Source: JBBCJM01 sp037190175 (GTDB taxonomy: Bacteria; Pseudomonadota; Alphaproteobacteria; Rhodobacterales; Rhodobacteraceae). Taken from it: a DNA stretch of 64,000 bases. Every line of letters starts with the position of its first letter. Within the stretch, counting starts at the first letter, position 1. Made by a program: the position numbers and the translations under genes. The notes under the pieces were generated by a model. The model had not been told where the DNA came from and ran no database searches. It worked only from the letters and a program-made list of their open reading frames with translations. The stretch covers positions 24,801-88,800 of the forward strand of contig JBBCJM010000043.1 in the NCBI GenBank assembly GCA_037190175.1. Reading direction: 5' to 3'. Shown here piece after piece: positions 26,333 through 35,723 of this stretch.

Positions 26333-27331
26333 ATGTACGCGCAGCTCGTCAAGTCCGAAGGGGCGAAGTCCCGCGAGGAGATGACGCCCGAGGAGATCGC
26401 CTTTCAGGAGCGCATCGACCGCGGCGAGAAGATCGAGCCCAAGGAATGGATGCCTGAGGGCTATCGCAAGACGCTGATCCGCCAGATCGGCCAGCACGCC
26501 CATTCCGAGATCGTGGGGCAGCTGCCCGAGGGCAACTGGATCACCCGCGCGCCGACGCTGGAGAGGAAGGCGATCCTCTTGGCCAAGGTGCAGGACGAGG
26601 CAGGGCATGGGCTCTACCTCTACTCCGCCGCCGAGACGCTGGGGGTCAGCCGCGACGAGTTGCTGGACGCGCTGCATAGCGGCAAGATGAAGTATTCCTC
26701 GATCTTCAACTATCCCACCCTGAACTGGGCCGACATCGGCGCGGTGGGCTGGCTGGTGGACGGCGCGGCGATCATGAACCAGGTGCCGCTGCAACGCACC
26801 TCCTACGGCCCCTACAGCCGCGCGATGATCCGCATCTGCAAGGAGGAGTCGTTCCACCAGCGGCAGGGCTACGACATCATGATGAAGATGGCCGCCGGCA
26901 CGCCGGAGCAGAAGGAGATGGCGCAGGATGCGCTGAACCGCTTCTGGTATCCGTCGCTGATGATGTTCGGGCCCTCGGACAAGGACTCGGTGCATTCCGC
27001 GCAGTCGATGGCCTGGAAGATCAAGATCAACACCAACGACGAGCTGCGGCAGAAGTTCGTGGACCAGACCGTGCCGCAGGCGAAGTACCTGGGGCTCACC
27101 ATCCCCGACCCGAACCTGAAATGGAACGAGGAAAAGGGCGGCTGGGACTTCAGCGAACCCGACTGGTCCGAGTTCTTCGCCGTCATCGCCGGCAACGGCC
27201 CCTGCAACGCCGAGCGCATGGAGGCCCGGGTGAAGGCCTGGGAGGACGGCGCCTGGTTCCGCGACGGGCTGATGGCCCACGCCGAAAAGGCCGAGGCGCG
27301 CCGCCGCGCTGCTCGCGTGGCTGCCGAGTGA
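26333..27331 (+). CDS. paaA: Phenylacetyl-CoA 1,2-epoxidase catalytic subunit PaaA
   Basis: A 332-residue ferritin-like diiron oxygenase subunit of PaaABCE, which epoxidises phenylacetyl-CoA. It has ligand motifs VQDEAGHG (E89, H92) and CKEESFHQRQG, as in the family (309 residues in E. coli). ATG 26333 follows GAGGGAGGCC. The stop overlaps the start of an unexpected small gene as TGATG; paaB normally follows directly. Confidence 0.96.
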   Translation: MYAQLVKSEGAKSREEMTPEEIAFQERIDRGEKIEPKEWMPEGYRKTLIRQIGQHAHSEIVGQLPEGNWITRAPTLERKAILLAKVQDEAGHGLYLYSAAETLGVSRDELLDALHSGKMKYSSIFNYPTLNWADIGAVGWLVDGAAIMNQVPLQRTSYGPYSRAMIRICKEESFHQRQGYDIMMKMAAGTPEQKEMAQDALNRFWYPSLMMFGPSDKDSVHSAQSMAWKIKINTNDELRQKFVDQTVPQAKYLGLTIPDPNLKWNEEKGGWDFSEPDWSEFFAVIAGNGPCNAERMEARVKAWEDGAWFRDGLMAHAEKAEARRRAARVAAE

Positions 27332-27795
27332 TGGAAACGGACCAACCCATTTCGTCTGCCGAACGCCAGAGTCCGGCTCTGCGCGCCTGGGCGACCCGCC
27401 GCCGTGAGCCATCGGATGGGATCTATGCGCTGAACCCGGGCACGGATGTCGAGAGGGCGGTCATCAGGGCGGCGCAGGGGGCCTTGGCACGGGCGCGGCG
27501 GGTTGGACTGCCCTATGACCTCGATCTTCCCATGGCGATGCTTGACGCATACCGGACGCAGGAAGGTCGATGTGCATTGAGCGGCCTGCCCTTGTCCTTG
27601 GAGATCAAGGGGGCGGGCGCTGCCCCGAGACCTTTCGCACCCAGCATCGACAGGATCGAGGGTGCGAAGGGTTACACCCGCGAGAACACGCGGCTTGTTG
27701 CCTGGGCGGTGAATTGTCTGTGCGGTGTCTGGGGTAGCGAAACTGCCCTGGAAATCGCGCGGGGCATCGTCGCAACGGCCAGCACATCCAGATAG
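27331..27795 (+). CDS. HNH-like nuclease-domain protein inserted between paaA and paaB
   Basis: A 154-residue protein with the variant HNH/His-Me-finger pattern: C81 in GRCALSGLPL, then APSIDRIEGAKGY (D107, R108) and RENTRLVAWAVN (N119, N128). Such C..SG...PS(I/L)DRI...GYT..N proteins are common as stand-alone, mostly uncharacterised nucleases. It is translationally coupled to paaA (TGATG) and 16 bases before paaB. Codon use differs from its neighbours: by hand count about 43 of 154 codons end in A or T, and AGA, AGG, CGA and TTG occur, whereas the paa genes rarely use them. This suggests acquisition. A role in phenylacetate metabolism is not expected. Confidence 0.7.
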   Translation: METDQPISSAERQSPALRAWATRRREPSDGIYALNPGTDVERAVIRAAQGALARARRVGLPYDLDLPMAMLDAYRTQEGRCALSGLPLSLEIKGAGAAPRPFAPSIDRIEGAKGYTRENTRLVAWAVNCLCGVWGSETALEIARGIVATASTSR

Positions 27796-27811
27796 GAGGA
27801 GGAAGCAAGAC

Positions 27812-28096
27812 ATGTCCAGCCAATGGCCCCTGTGGGAAGTCTTCATCCGCGGCCAGCACGGCCTCAACCATCGTCACGTGGGCTCGCTGCACGCCCCCGA
27901 CCCCGAGATGGCGATCCGCAATGCGCGCGACGTCTATACGCGGCGCAACGAGGGCGTCTCGATCTGGGTGGTGAAGTCTAACGACATCACCGCCTCCTCG
28001 CCCAGCGAGAAGGGGCCGCTGTTCGAGCCCTCGAACTCGAAGGTCTACCGCCACCCGACCTTCTTCGACATCCCCGAAGAAGTGGGGCATATGTGA
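27812..28096 (+). CDS. paaB: Phenylacetyl-CoA epoxidase subunit PaaB
   Basis: A 94-residue small subunit of the PaaABCE multicomponent oxygenase. It has the conserved start WPLWEVFIRGQHGLNHRHVG and ARDVYTRRNEGVSIWVV. E. coli PaaB is 95 residues. ATG 27812 follows AGGAGGAGGAAG, a strong site. That would let paaB be translated independently of the inserted upstream gene. Ends at the start of paaC (TGATG). Confidence 0.95.
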   Translation: MSSQWPLWEVFIRGQHGLNHRHVGSLHAPDPEMAIRNARDVYTRRNEGVSIWVVKSNDITASSPSEKGPLFEPSNSKVYRHPTFFDIPEEVGHM

Positions 28097-28947
28097 TGCC
28101 CTCGCTTCCCGACATGACCACGCCGAACGTGGCGGAACTGGCCCGCGAGGCCGCTGCCGGATCGCATCCCGTGGAGGTGCCGGCCCCCGATGCCGGGCAG
28201 GAGGCTCTGTTCGAATTCCTGCTGCGGCTGGGCGACAACGTGCTGATCCTGGGCCACCGCGTCTCGGAATGGTGCGGCCATTCCCCGGTGCTGGAGGAGG
28301 ACGTCGCGCTGGCCAACCAGGCGCTGGACCTGATCGGCCAGTGCCAGCTGTGGCTGGGCCTCGCCGCCGAGGTCGAGGGCAAGGGGCGCAACGCCGACCA
28401 GATCGCCTATCTGCGCGACGCCGCCGCCTTCCGCAACGCGCTGCTGGTGGAACGCCCGAACGGCGACTTCGGCCAGACCCTGATGCGGCAGTTCCTGTTC
28501 GATGCGTACCACATCGAGCTCTTGCGGGCGCTGAAGGCGTCCTCCGACCCCCGGGTGGCCGAGATCGCGGCGAAGGCGGAGAAGGAGGTGGCCTATCATC
28601 TGGAACGCTCGGCCGATCTGGTGATCCGGCTGGGCGACGGCACCGAGGAAAGCCACGCCCGGATGCAGAAGGCGCTGAACGCGCTCTACCCCTATACGGG
28701 CGAGCTGTTCATGGACGATGCCACGGATCAGGCGGTGGCCAAGGCCGGCATCGCCCCCCTGCCCTCGACCCTGAAACCCGACTGGGACCGCACCGTGCGC
28801 GAGGTGCTGGCCGAGGCCACGCTGGACCATCCGGGCGAGACCTACCAGCACAAGGGCGGCAAGAAGGGCATCCACTCGGAACACCTGGGCTTCATCCTGG
28901 CCGAGATGCAGTTCCTGCAACGCGCCTATCCCAGCGCGACCTGGTAG
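28096..28947 (+). CDS. paaC: Phenylacetyl-CoA epoxidase structural subunit PaaC
   Basis: A 283-residue ferritin-like helical subunit that holds PaaA in the AC heterodimer. RLGDNVLILGHRVSEWCGHSP and FLFDAYHIELLRAL are family-like stretches; the product is longer than E. coli PaaC (248), mainly at the N-terminus. ATG at 28096 overlaps the paaB stop; a GTG one codon upstream is possible. Confidence 0.94.
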   Translation: MPSLPDMTTPNVAELAREAAAGSHPVEVPAPDAGQEALFEFLLRLGDNVLILGHRVSEWCGHSPVLEEDVALANQALDLIGQCQLWLGLAAEVEGKGRNADQIAYLRDAAAFRNALLVERPNGDFGQTLMRQFLFDAYHIELLRALKASSDPRVAEIAAKAEKEVAYHLERSADLVIRLGDGTEESHARMQKALNALYPYTGELFMDDATDQAVAKAGIAPLPSTLKPDWDRTVREVLAEATLDHPGETYQHKGGKKGIHSEHLGFILAEMQFLQRAYPSATW

Positions 28948-28951
28948 GGCC

Positions 28952-29491
28952 ATGGACGGCGCGACAAAAGCTGACGGATCTCGGGCCGACGTGGCACAGG
29001 TCTGGCGCTGGCTGGCCGAAGTGCCGGACCCCGAGATCCCGGTGATTTCGCTGACCGACCTGGGGATCGTCCGCAATGTGGCCTGGGAGGATGACACGCT
29101 GGTCGTGACGGTGACGCCCACCTATTCGGGCTGCCCGGCGACCAGCATCATCAACCTGGACATCGAGCGGGCGCTGCGCGAGCGGGGGGTGGAAAAGCTG
29201 CGGCTGGAACGTCAGCTGTCGCCGCCCTGGACCACCGACTGGCTGACGCCCGAGGGGCGCGAGAAGCTGCGCGCCTATGGCATCGCGCCGCCGGTGGACG
29301 GCACCGCGGCGGACGGGCGGCTGGCGGGGCGGATCTCGCGGCTGGCCGGCACCTCGAACCTGGTGATCGCCTGCCCGCGCTGCGGCTCGACCCATACCGA
29401 GAAGGTCAGCCAGTTCGGCTCGACCCCCTGCAAGGCCAGCTATCGCTGCAAGGACTGCCTGGAACCCTTCGACTATTTCAAATGCATCTGA
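28952..29491 (+). CDS. paaD: Phenylacetate oxygenase maturation protein PaaD
   Basis: A 179-residue protein with an N-terminal MIP18/DUF59 domain (VPDPEIPVISLTDLGIVR and PTYSGCPAT) and a C-terminal zinc-ribbon-like part (CPRCGS and CKDCLEPFDYFKC). PaaD is thought to help assemble the iron-sulfur centre of PaaE. It starts four bases after paaC. Confidence 0.93.
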   Translation: MDGATKADGSRADVAQVWRWLAEVPDPEIPVISLTDLGIVRNVAWEDDTLVVTVTPTYSGCPATSIINLDIERALRERGVEKLRLERQLSPPWTTDWLTPEGREKLRAYGIAPPVDGTAADGRLAGRISRLAGTSNLVIACPRCGSTHTEKVSQFGSTPCKASYRCKDCLEPFDYFKCI

Positions 29492-29507
29492 CGAGGAACG
29501 AACCCCG

Positions 29508-30584
29508 ATGGCACGTTTCCATCCGCTGAAAGTGACTGAGGTGCGCCGCGAGACGCGGGATGCCGTGGTCGTCACCCTCGTCCCCCGCGAGGAGGACCGG
29601 GCGCTGTTCGACTTCACCCAGGGCCAGTACCTGACCTTCCGCCGCGACTTCGACGGCGAGGAACTGCGGCGGTCGTACTCGATCTGCGCCGGGCTGGACG
29701 AGGGCACGCTGCGGGTGGGGATCAAGCGGGTGGACGGCGGCGCCTTCTCCACCTGGGCCAACGAGAACCTCGCGCCCGACGACGAGTTGGAAGCCATGCC
29801 CCCGATGGGCAAGTTCTTCACCCCCATCGAGCCGGAGGCCGCGCGGCAGTACCTGGGCTTTGCCGGCGGCTCGGGCATCACGCCGCTTCTCTCGATCATC
29901 AAGACGGTGCTGGCGCGCGAGCCGAAGTCGAAGTTCACGCTGGTCTATGCCAACCGCACCATCAATTCGATCATGTTCCGCGAGGAGTTGGAGGACCTGA
30001 AGAACCTCTACCTCGGCCGCTTCTCGGTCATCCATGTGCTGGAGCAGGAGGGGCAGGAGATCGACCTCTTCACCGGCCGGATCGACGGGGAAAAGATGCA
30101 GGGCCTTTTCGCCCACTGGATCGACCCCAAGGCGGTGGACACCGCCTTCATCTGCGGGCCGGAGCCGATGATGCTGGCCATCGCCGCCTCCCTGCGCGAC
30201 CACGGGCTGACCGACGCGCAGATCAAGTTCGAGCTCTTCGCCTCCGGCCAGCCCGGCCGGGCCAGGGCCAAGGCGGTGTCCAAGGCCGCCATCGCACCGG
30301 GCGCCGGGGTGGAGGCCACGGTGACGCTGGACGGCGCCACCCGCAGCTTCACCATGCCGCGGCAGGGCCAGACCATCCTGGAGGCCGCGATCGAGGCGCA
30401 GATGGACGCGCCCTATTCCTGCAAGGCCGGCGTCTGTTCCACCTGCCGCTGCAAGGTGCTGGAGGGCGAGGTGGAGATGGCGGTGAACCATGCGCTGGAG
30501 GACTACGAGGTGCGCGCGGGCTATGTGCTGTCCTGCCAGTCGACGCCGCTGACCGACCGCGTGGTCGTGACCTATGACGAATGA
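29508..30584 (+). CDS. paaE: Phenylacetyl-CoA epoxidase reductase subunit PaaE
   Basis: A 358-residue NADPH:acceptor reductase that feeds electrons to PaaA. The FAD domain has RRSYSICAG, the nucleotide domain FAGGSGITPLLSII and ICGPEPMM. A C-terminal plant-type [2Fe-2S] domain has CKAGVCSTCRCKV and a distal cysteine in LSCQS. Length agrees with E. coli PaaE (356). Confidence 0.95.
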   Translation: MARFHPLKVTEVRRETRDAVVVTLVPREEDRALFDFTQGQYLTFRRDFDGEELRRSYSICAGLDEGTLRVGIKRVDGGAFSTWANENLAPDDELEAMPPMGKFFTPIEPEAARQYLGFAGGSGITPLLSIIKTVLAREPKSKFTLVYANRTINSIMFREELEDLKNLYLGRFSVIHVLEQEGQEIDLFTGRIDGEKMQGLFAHWIDPKAVDTAFICGPEPMMLAIAASLRDHGLTDAQIKFELFASGQPGRARAKAVSKAAIAPGAGVEATVTLDGATRSFTMPRQGQTILEAAIEAQMDAPYSCKAGVCSTCRCKVLEGEVEMAVNHALEDYEVRAGYVLSCQSTPLTDRVVVTYDE

Positions 30585-30594
30585 GGGAAGGGCC

Positions 30595-31341
<747 letters not shown>

Positions 31342-31388
31342 TCCGCCGGGCATCGCGCCCGAATACGAACGAACGTAAGGAAATACCG

Positions 31389-33446
31389 ATGAACACCACG
31401 GCCCGCCGTCTTGAAAGCTATGTCTGCGGGCGCTGGACCCCCGGTTCGCGCGAGGGCCAGCCGCTGCTGGACGCCGCGACGGGCGAGCCGGTGGCGCTGA
31501 TCGACTCCACCGGCCTCGACTTCGCCGCGGTGCTGGACCATGGCCGACGCGCGGCCGGGCCGGCGCTGCGGGCCATGACCTTCCACCAGCGCGCGGGAAT
31601 GCTGAAGGCGCTGGGGCTCGCGCTCATGAAGCGCAAGGAGGAGTTCTACGCCGAGAGCTTCCGCACCGGCGCCACAAGGGCCGACGGCTGGGTGGATATC
31701 GAGGGCGGGATCGGCACCATGCTGACCTTCGCCTCCAAGGGCACCCGCGAACTGCCCAACGCCCGGGTGCTGACGGACGGGGATGTGGAGCCGCTGTCGA
31801 AGGACGGCACCTTCGTCGCCCAGCACATCCTGACGCCCCTGCATGGGGTGGCGGTGCATATCAACGCCTTCAACTTCCCCGTCTGGGGAATGCTGGAAAA
31901 GATCGCCCCCACCCTGCTGGCCGGGGTGCCCTGCGTGGTGAAACCCGCCTCGCAGACCGCCTATCTGACCGAACTGGTGGTGCGGCGGATCGTGGAGACC
32001 GGCCTGCTGCCCGAGGGCGCGCTGCAACTGATCTGCGGTTCGGTGGGCGACCTCTTGGACCATGTGACCGGGCAGGACGCGGTGACCTTCACCGGATCCG
32101 CCTGGACCGGGCGCAAGCTGAAGGCGCACCCGGCGGTGGTGGCCAATTCCGTGCGCTTCACCATGGAGGCCGACAGCCTGAACGCCTCGATCCTAGGCCC
32201 CGATGCGGTGGCGGGCACGCCGGAGTTCGACCTGTTCGTGCGCGAGGTGGCCCGCGAGATGACGGTGAAGGCCGGGCAGAAATGCACCGCCATCCGCCGG
32301 GTGATCGCGCCGCGCGCGCAGGTGCAGGCGCTGGTCGCCGCGCTGCGCGAGCGGCTGGGCAAGACCGCGCTGGGCCTGCCCGGGGATGAGGCCACCCGCA
32401 TGGGCCCGCTGGCCTCGCTGGACCAGCGCGAGGAGGTGCGTGCGCGGATCCGCGAGTTGCAGGCGGTGGCCGAGATCGTAGCGGGCGACCCCGACGACAT
32501 CCGGCTGGCCTCCGGCGACCCCGCGAAGGGCGCCTTCCTGAACCCCGTGCTGCTCTACGCCGACAAGCCCTTCGCGGCGGAGGCCGTGCATGAGGTGGAG
32601 GCCTTCGGCCCTGTGTCGACGGTCCTGCCCTATGACGATCTGGGCGAGGCCATCACGCTGGCGCAGCTGGGGAAGGGGTCGCTGGTGTCCTCGGTGTTCA
32701 CCGACGACAAGGCGGTGGCCGAGGAGGTGGTGCTGGGTGTGGCCCCGTTCCACGGCCGGGTGCTGATCGGCAACCGGCTGTCGGCCAAGTCCTCCACCGG
32801 CCACGGCTCGCCGCTGGCGCCTCTGGTCCACGGCGGCCCCGGGCGGGCCGGCGGCGGCGAGGAAATGGGCGGCATCCGCGGGGTGAAACACTACATGCAG
32901 CGCACCGCCGTTCAGGGGGCGCCGCGGCTGCTCTCGGCGGTGACGGGCCGCTGGATCGACGGCGCCGATACCCGCCAGGGCGAGCATCCCTTCCGCAAGT
33001 CGCTGGCGGAACTGAAGATCGGCGACCAGCTGATCACCGCCGCCCGCACCGTGACCCGCGAGGATGTGGAGCATTTCGCCAATTTTACCGGCGACACCTT
33101 CTATGCCCATATGGACGAGGCCGCGGCCAAGGCGAACCCGTTCTTCGACGACCGCGTGGCGCATGGCTACCTGATCGCCAGCTTGGCCGCCGGGCTGTTC
33201 GTGGAGCCCAATCCCGGCCCGGTGCTGGCCAACTATGGCGTCGACTCCTTGCGCTTCCTGACCCCGGTCTATTTCGGCGACACCCTGCAGGTGCGGCTGA
33301 CCTGCAAGGAGATCAACCCGCGGGCGAACGCCCAGCACGGCGAGGTGCGCTGGGACTGCCGGGTGACCAACCAGGCCGGCGCGGTGGTGGCGCAATACGA
33401 CGTGCTGACCATGGTGGCCAAGACCTGGCCCCTCTCGGATGCCTAG
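31389..33446 (+). CDS. paaZ: Oxepin-CoA hydrolase/3-oxo-5,6-dehydrosuberyl-CoA semialdehyde dehydrogenase PaaZ
   Basis: A 685-residue fusion enzyme (E. coli PaaZ 681). The N-terminal aldehyde dehydrogenase domain (about 1-520) has E260 (FTMEADSLN) and catalytic C299 (KAGQKCTAIRR). The C-terminal MaoC-type hydratase (about 535-685) has the D587/H592 pair in FFDDRVAHGY. It opens the oxepin ring and oxidises the resulting aldehyde. The start follows AAGGAAATACCG. It overlaps paaY by eight bases. Confidence 0.95.
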   Translation: MNTTARRLESYVCGRWTPGSREGQPLLDAATGEPVALIDSTGLDFAAVLDHGRRAAGPALRAMTFHQRAGMLKALGLALMKRKEEFYAESFRTGATRADGWVDIEGGIGTMLTFASKGTRELPNARVLTDGDVEPLSKDGTFVAQHILTPLHGVAVHINAFNFPVWGMLEKIAPTLLAGVPCVVKPASQTAYLTELVVRRIVETGLLPEGALQLICGSVGDLLDHVTGQDAVTFTGSAWTGRKLKAHPAVVANSVRFTMEADSLNASILGPDAVAGTPEFDLFVREVAREMTVKAGQKCTAIRRVIAPRAQVQALVAALRERLGKTALGLPGDEATRMGPLASLDQREEVRARIRELQAVAEIVAGDPDDIRLASGDPAKGAFLNPVLLYADKPFAAEAVHEVEAFGPVSTVLPYDDLGEAITLAQLGKGSLVSSVFTDDKAVAEEVVLGVAPFHGRVLIGNRLSAKSSTGHGSPLAPLVHGGPGRAGGGEEMGGIRGVKHYMQRTAVQGAPRLLSAVTGRWIDGADTRQGEHPFRKSLAELKIGDQLITAARTVTREDVEHFANFTGDTFYAHMDEAAAKANPFFDDRVAHGYLIASLAAGLFVEPNPGPVLANYGVDSLRFLTPVYFGDTLQVRLTCKEINPRANAQHGEVRWDCRVTNQAGAVVAQYDVLTMVAKTWPLSDA

Positions 33447-34059
33447 GGTTTATTCCTGGGACGGGATCGTGCCGGTGATCGACCCCGGCGCCTTCGTCCA
33501 CCCCGAGGCGGTGGTGATCGGCGACGTGATCGTGGCGGCCGGGGTCTATGTCGGCCCCTGCGCGGTGCTGCGCGGCGACTTCGGGCGGATCGTCCTGCAC
33601 CCCGGCTGCAACGTGCAGGAGACCTGCGTGGTGCATTCCTTCCCCGGCAAGGACGTGGTGGTGGAGGAGGAGGGGCACATCGGCCACGGCGCGGTCCTGC
33701 ATGGCTGCCACATCGGCCGCAACGTGCTGGTCGGCATGAACGCGGTGGTGATGGACGAGGCGGTGGTGGGCGAGAACAGCATCGTCGCCGCCATGGCCTT
33801 CGTGAAGGCGGGGATGCAGGTGCCGGCGGGCGTGCTGCTGGCGGGCATCCCGGCCCGGGTGGTGCGGGACCTGACGGCCGAGGAGATCGCCTGGAAACGC
33901 CAGGGCACCGGCGTCTACCAGCGCCTGGCCATCGAGGCGGGGCAGAAGGTGGCGCCCGCGGTGGCGCTGACCGAGGCGGAGCCCGACCGCAGGCGCGCCA
34001 GGGCGCCGGACTACGACCCGCTGGTGCTGGCCAGGGCGGGGTTCGGCACGGGGCAATAG
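33439..34059 (+). CDS. paaY: Gamma-carbonic-anhydrase-like thioesterase PaaY
   Basis: A 206-residue left-handed beta-helix protein with hexapeptide repeats and histidine metal ligands (HIGHGAVLHGCHIG). PaaY is a thioesterase that removes toxic dead-end CoA esters of the pathway. It overlaps paaZ by eight bases and is the last gene of the operon, 47 bases before the tRNA-Pro end. Confidence 0.9.
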   Translation: MPRVYSWDGIVPVIDPGAFVHPEAVVIGDVIVAAGVYVGPCAVLRGDFGRIVLHPGCNVQETCVVHSFPGKDVVVEEEGHIGHGAVLHGCHIGRNVLVGMNAVVMDEAVVGENSIVAAMAFVKAGMQVPAGVLLAGIPARVVRDLTAEEIAWKRQGTGVYQRLAIEAGQKVAPAVALTEAEPDRRRARAPDYDPLVLARAGFGTGQ

Positions 34060-34106
34060 GCACGGCCCCGGCGCCCCGGACCCCTGTACCTTCATCTGCG
34101 GGAAAT

Positions 34107-34183
34107 TGGTCGGAGCGAGAGGATTCGAACCTCCGACCCCCTGCTCCCGAAGCAGGTGCGCTACCAGGCTGCGCTACGCTCCG
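34107..34183 (-). tRNA. tRNA-Pro (CGG anticodon)
   Basis: The 77 nt include an encoded CCA (34107-34109). The acceptor pair CGGAGCG/CGCTCCG, anticodon stem CCTGC/GCAGG with loop TTCGGGA (anticodon CGG at 34147-34149) and T-loop GGTTCGAATCC are all present. Confidence 0.95.
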
Positions 34184-34228
34184 ACCGTGGGCGGGGCTCT
34201 ACCCCAGCCGGCCCGCCGTGGCAAGGGG

Positions 34229-35185
34229 TCAGTCCGACCGCCCGGTCCGGCCCAAGAGGGTGGAGACGCGGGGCCAGATGCCCGTGTCGGGCCGGCTTTG
34301 CGTCCGCAGCACCGGGCGGTTCTTCGAGGTATGCCCGCGGTCCTCGCGCAACACGATGTAGAGGCCCGAGGCGATGATGATCCCCCCGCCCGTCAGCGTC
34401 CAGCGGTCGGGCGTCTCGTGGAAGATCAGCGCGCCATAGATCGTGGCCCAGATCATCTGCGAATACTGCATCGGCGCCACCACCACCGCCTGCGCGCTGC
34501 GATAGGCGGCGATGATGAAGAGCATGGCGACGAAGCCGAACAGCGCGATGATGCCCACCATCCCCAGATGCTCGATCGGCATCGGGCGATAGACCAGCGG
34601 CAGCGCGGCGCCCAGGAACACGAAGTTCGCCAGCATCGGATACAGGAGCAGCACCACCGCCCGCTCCTCCGCCCCGATCTTGCGCACCACCACCGAGGCG
34701 AAGGAGGAGCAGACGGCCGCGGTCAGCGCCGCGGCATGGCCGAGACTGAGCCCCTCCGTCCCCGGCCGCAGCACCACCAGCACCCCGGCAAGCCCCACCA
34801 TCACCGCAAGCCCCCGCCGCCAGCCCACATGCTCGCCCAGCATGGGGATCGACAGCATGGTGATCAGCAGGGGCGTGGCGAAGAGGATGGCATAGGTCTG
34901 CGCCAGCTCCAGCACCGAGAAGGCGTAGAAGGCCGAGACCCCGGTGACCAGCGAGGCCGCGGTGCGCAGCGCCATCCACCAGGGATGCTTGGGCCGCAGG
35001 TTGCCGTCGCTGCGGTCGCGCACCAGCATCAGCATGACCAGCGGAAAGCTGAGCAGCACCGAGAAGAAGATGATCTGCACCGAGTGGTAATGCGCGCCCA
35101 GAAACTTCACCACCACGTCATGGGTGGCGTAGATGGCAAAGGAGACCAGCGAGAAAAACGCGCCCCGCGCCGTGTTCGAGCCCAT
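34229..35185 (-). CDS. DMT superfamily (EamA) transporter
   Basis: A 318-residue inner-membrane protein with ten predicted hydrophobic helices in two EamA repeats (repeat 2 begins near LGHAALTAAVCSSFASVVVRK). Typically these export metabolites or amino-acid-like compounds. The polar C-terminal tail (about 285-318) is cytosolic. Substrate unknown. It stands alone between tRNA-Pro and a divergent VanZ-like gene. Confidence 0.85.
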   Translation of the reverse strand: MGSNTARGAFFSLVSFAIYATHDVVVKFLGAHYHSVQIIFFSVLLSFPLVMLMLVRDRSDGNLRPKHPWWMALRTAASLVTGVSAFYAFSVLELAQTYAILFATPLLITMLSIPMLGEHVGWRRGLAVMVGLAGVLVVLRPGTEGLSLGHAAALTAAVCSSFASVVVRKIGAEERAVVLLLYPMLANFVFLGAALPLVYRPMPIEHLGMVGIIALFGFVAMLFIIAAYRSAQAVVVAPMQYSQMIWATIYGALIFHETPDRWTLTGGGIIIASGLYIVLREDRGHTSKNRPVLRTQSRPDTGIWPRVSTLLGRTGRSD

Positions 35186-35298
35186 GGCCTGCCCCTTCGC
35201 CGGTTCCGGCTGTTTCCGCTAACGTCGCAGAAAGCGCAGGCGGGCTCAAGCGGGGGCACGGGTTGCGGCCGGCCCCGGGATGCGGCAAGGGGACACGG

Positions 35299-35712
35299 AT
35301 GACCCACCGCACCCGCCGCCTTCTGGCCGTGATCCTGACCCTGGCCGTGGCCATCATACTGGCCCTCGCCACCCTCCTGCCGATGCCCGCCGGCGGGCCG
35401 CCGGGCAGTGACAAGCTGCACCACCTGCTGGGCTTCGCCGCGCTGACCCTGCCCGCCACCGTGCTGGTCCCGCGCCGGGCGCTGCTGATCCTCGGGCTGG
35501 CCGTGGCCTATGGCGGGCTGATCGAGATCGTGCAGCCCTGGGTCGGCCGCCACCGCGAACTGGCCGACTGGATCGCCGATGCCGCGGGGGCCGGGATCGG
35601 CTCGGTACTGGGGCTCGCGGCGGCCAGCTGGGGCGCGCGGGGCTTCCGAAGGCTGCGGCCCGGACCCCTTGAAGGAGCCGGGCCGCAGGCTTCGCGGAAA
35701 TCGGGGCCCTGA
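35299..35712 (+). CDS. VanZ-like membrane protein
   Basis: A 137-residue protein with about four hydrophobic segments and the VanZ-like stretches SDKLHHLLGFAALTLPA, GGLIEIVQPWVGR and ELADWIADAAGAGIGSVLG. VanZ proteins are small membrane proteins of mostly unknown role. ATG 35299 follows AAGGGGACACGG. The last 20 residues are encoded across a long hairpin (35647-35694), so the true functional end may be earlier. Confidence 0.75.
   Translation: MTHRTRRLLAVILTLAVAIILALATLLPMPAGGPPGSDKLHHLLGFAALTLPATVLVPRRALLILGLAVAYGGLIEIVQPWVGRHRELADWIADAAGAGIGSVLGLAAASWGARGFRRLRPGPLEGAGPQASRKSGP
35647..35694. terminator. Long hairpin at the convergent ends of the VanZ-like gene and dctM
   Basis: Bases 35647-35663 and 35678-35694 are inverted repeats of 17 bp with one mismatch, separated by 14 nt. 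They overlap the 3' coding end of the VanZ-like gene and face the dctM stop at 35724. It may act as a bidirectional terminator, although there is no long T-tract. Confidence 0.5.
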
Positions 35713-35723
35713 GGCGCCGTCTC

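Noticed and set aside
27331..27795. Lower overall GC of the HNH-like gene as proof of transfer
   Set aside because: A hand count of several lines gave about 60-75% GC, not clearly lower than paaA. Only third-position and rare-codon use differ, so GC content is not used as evidence.
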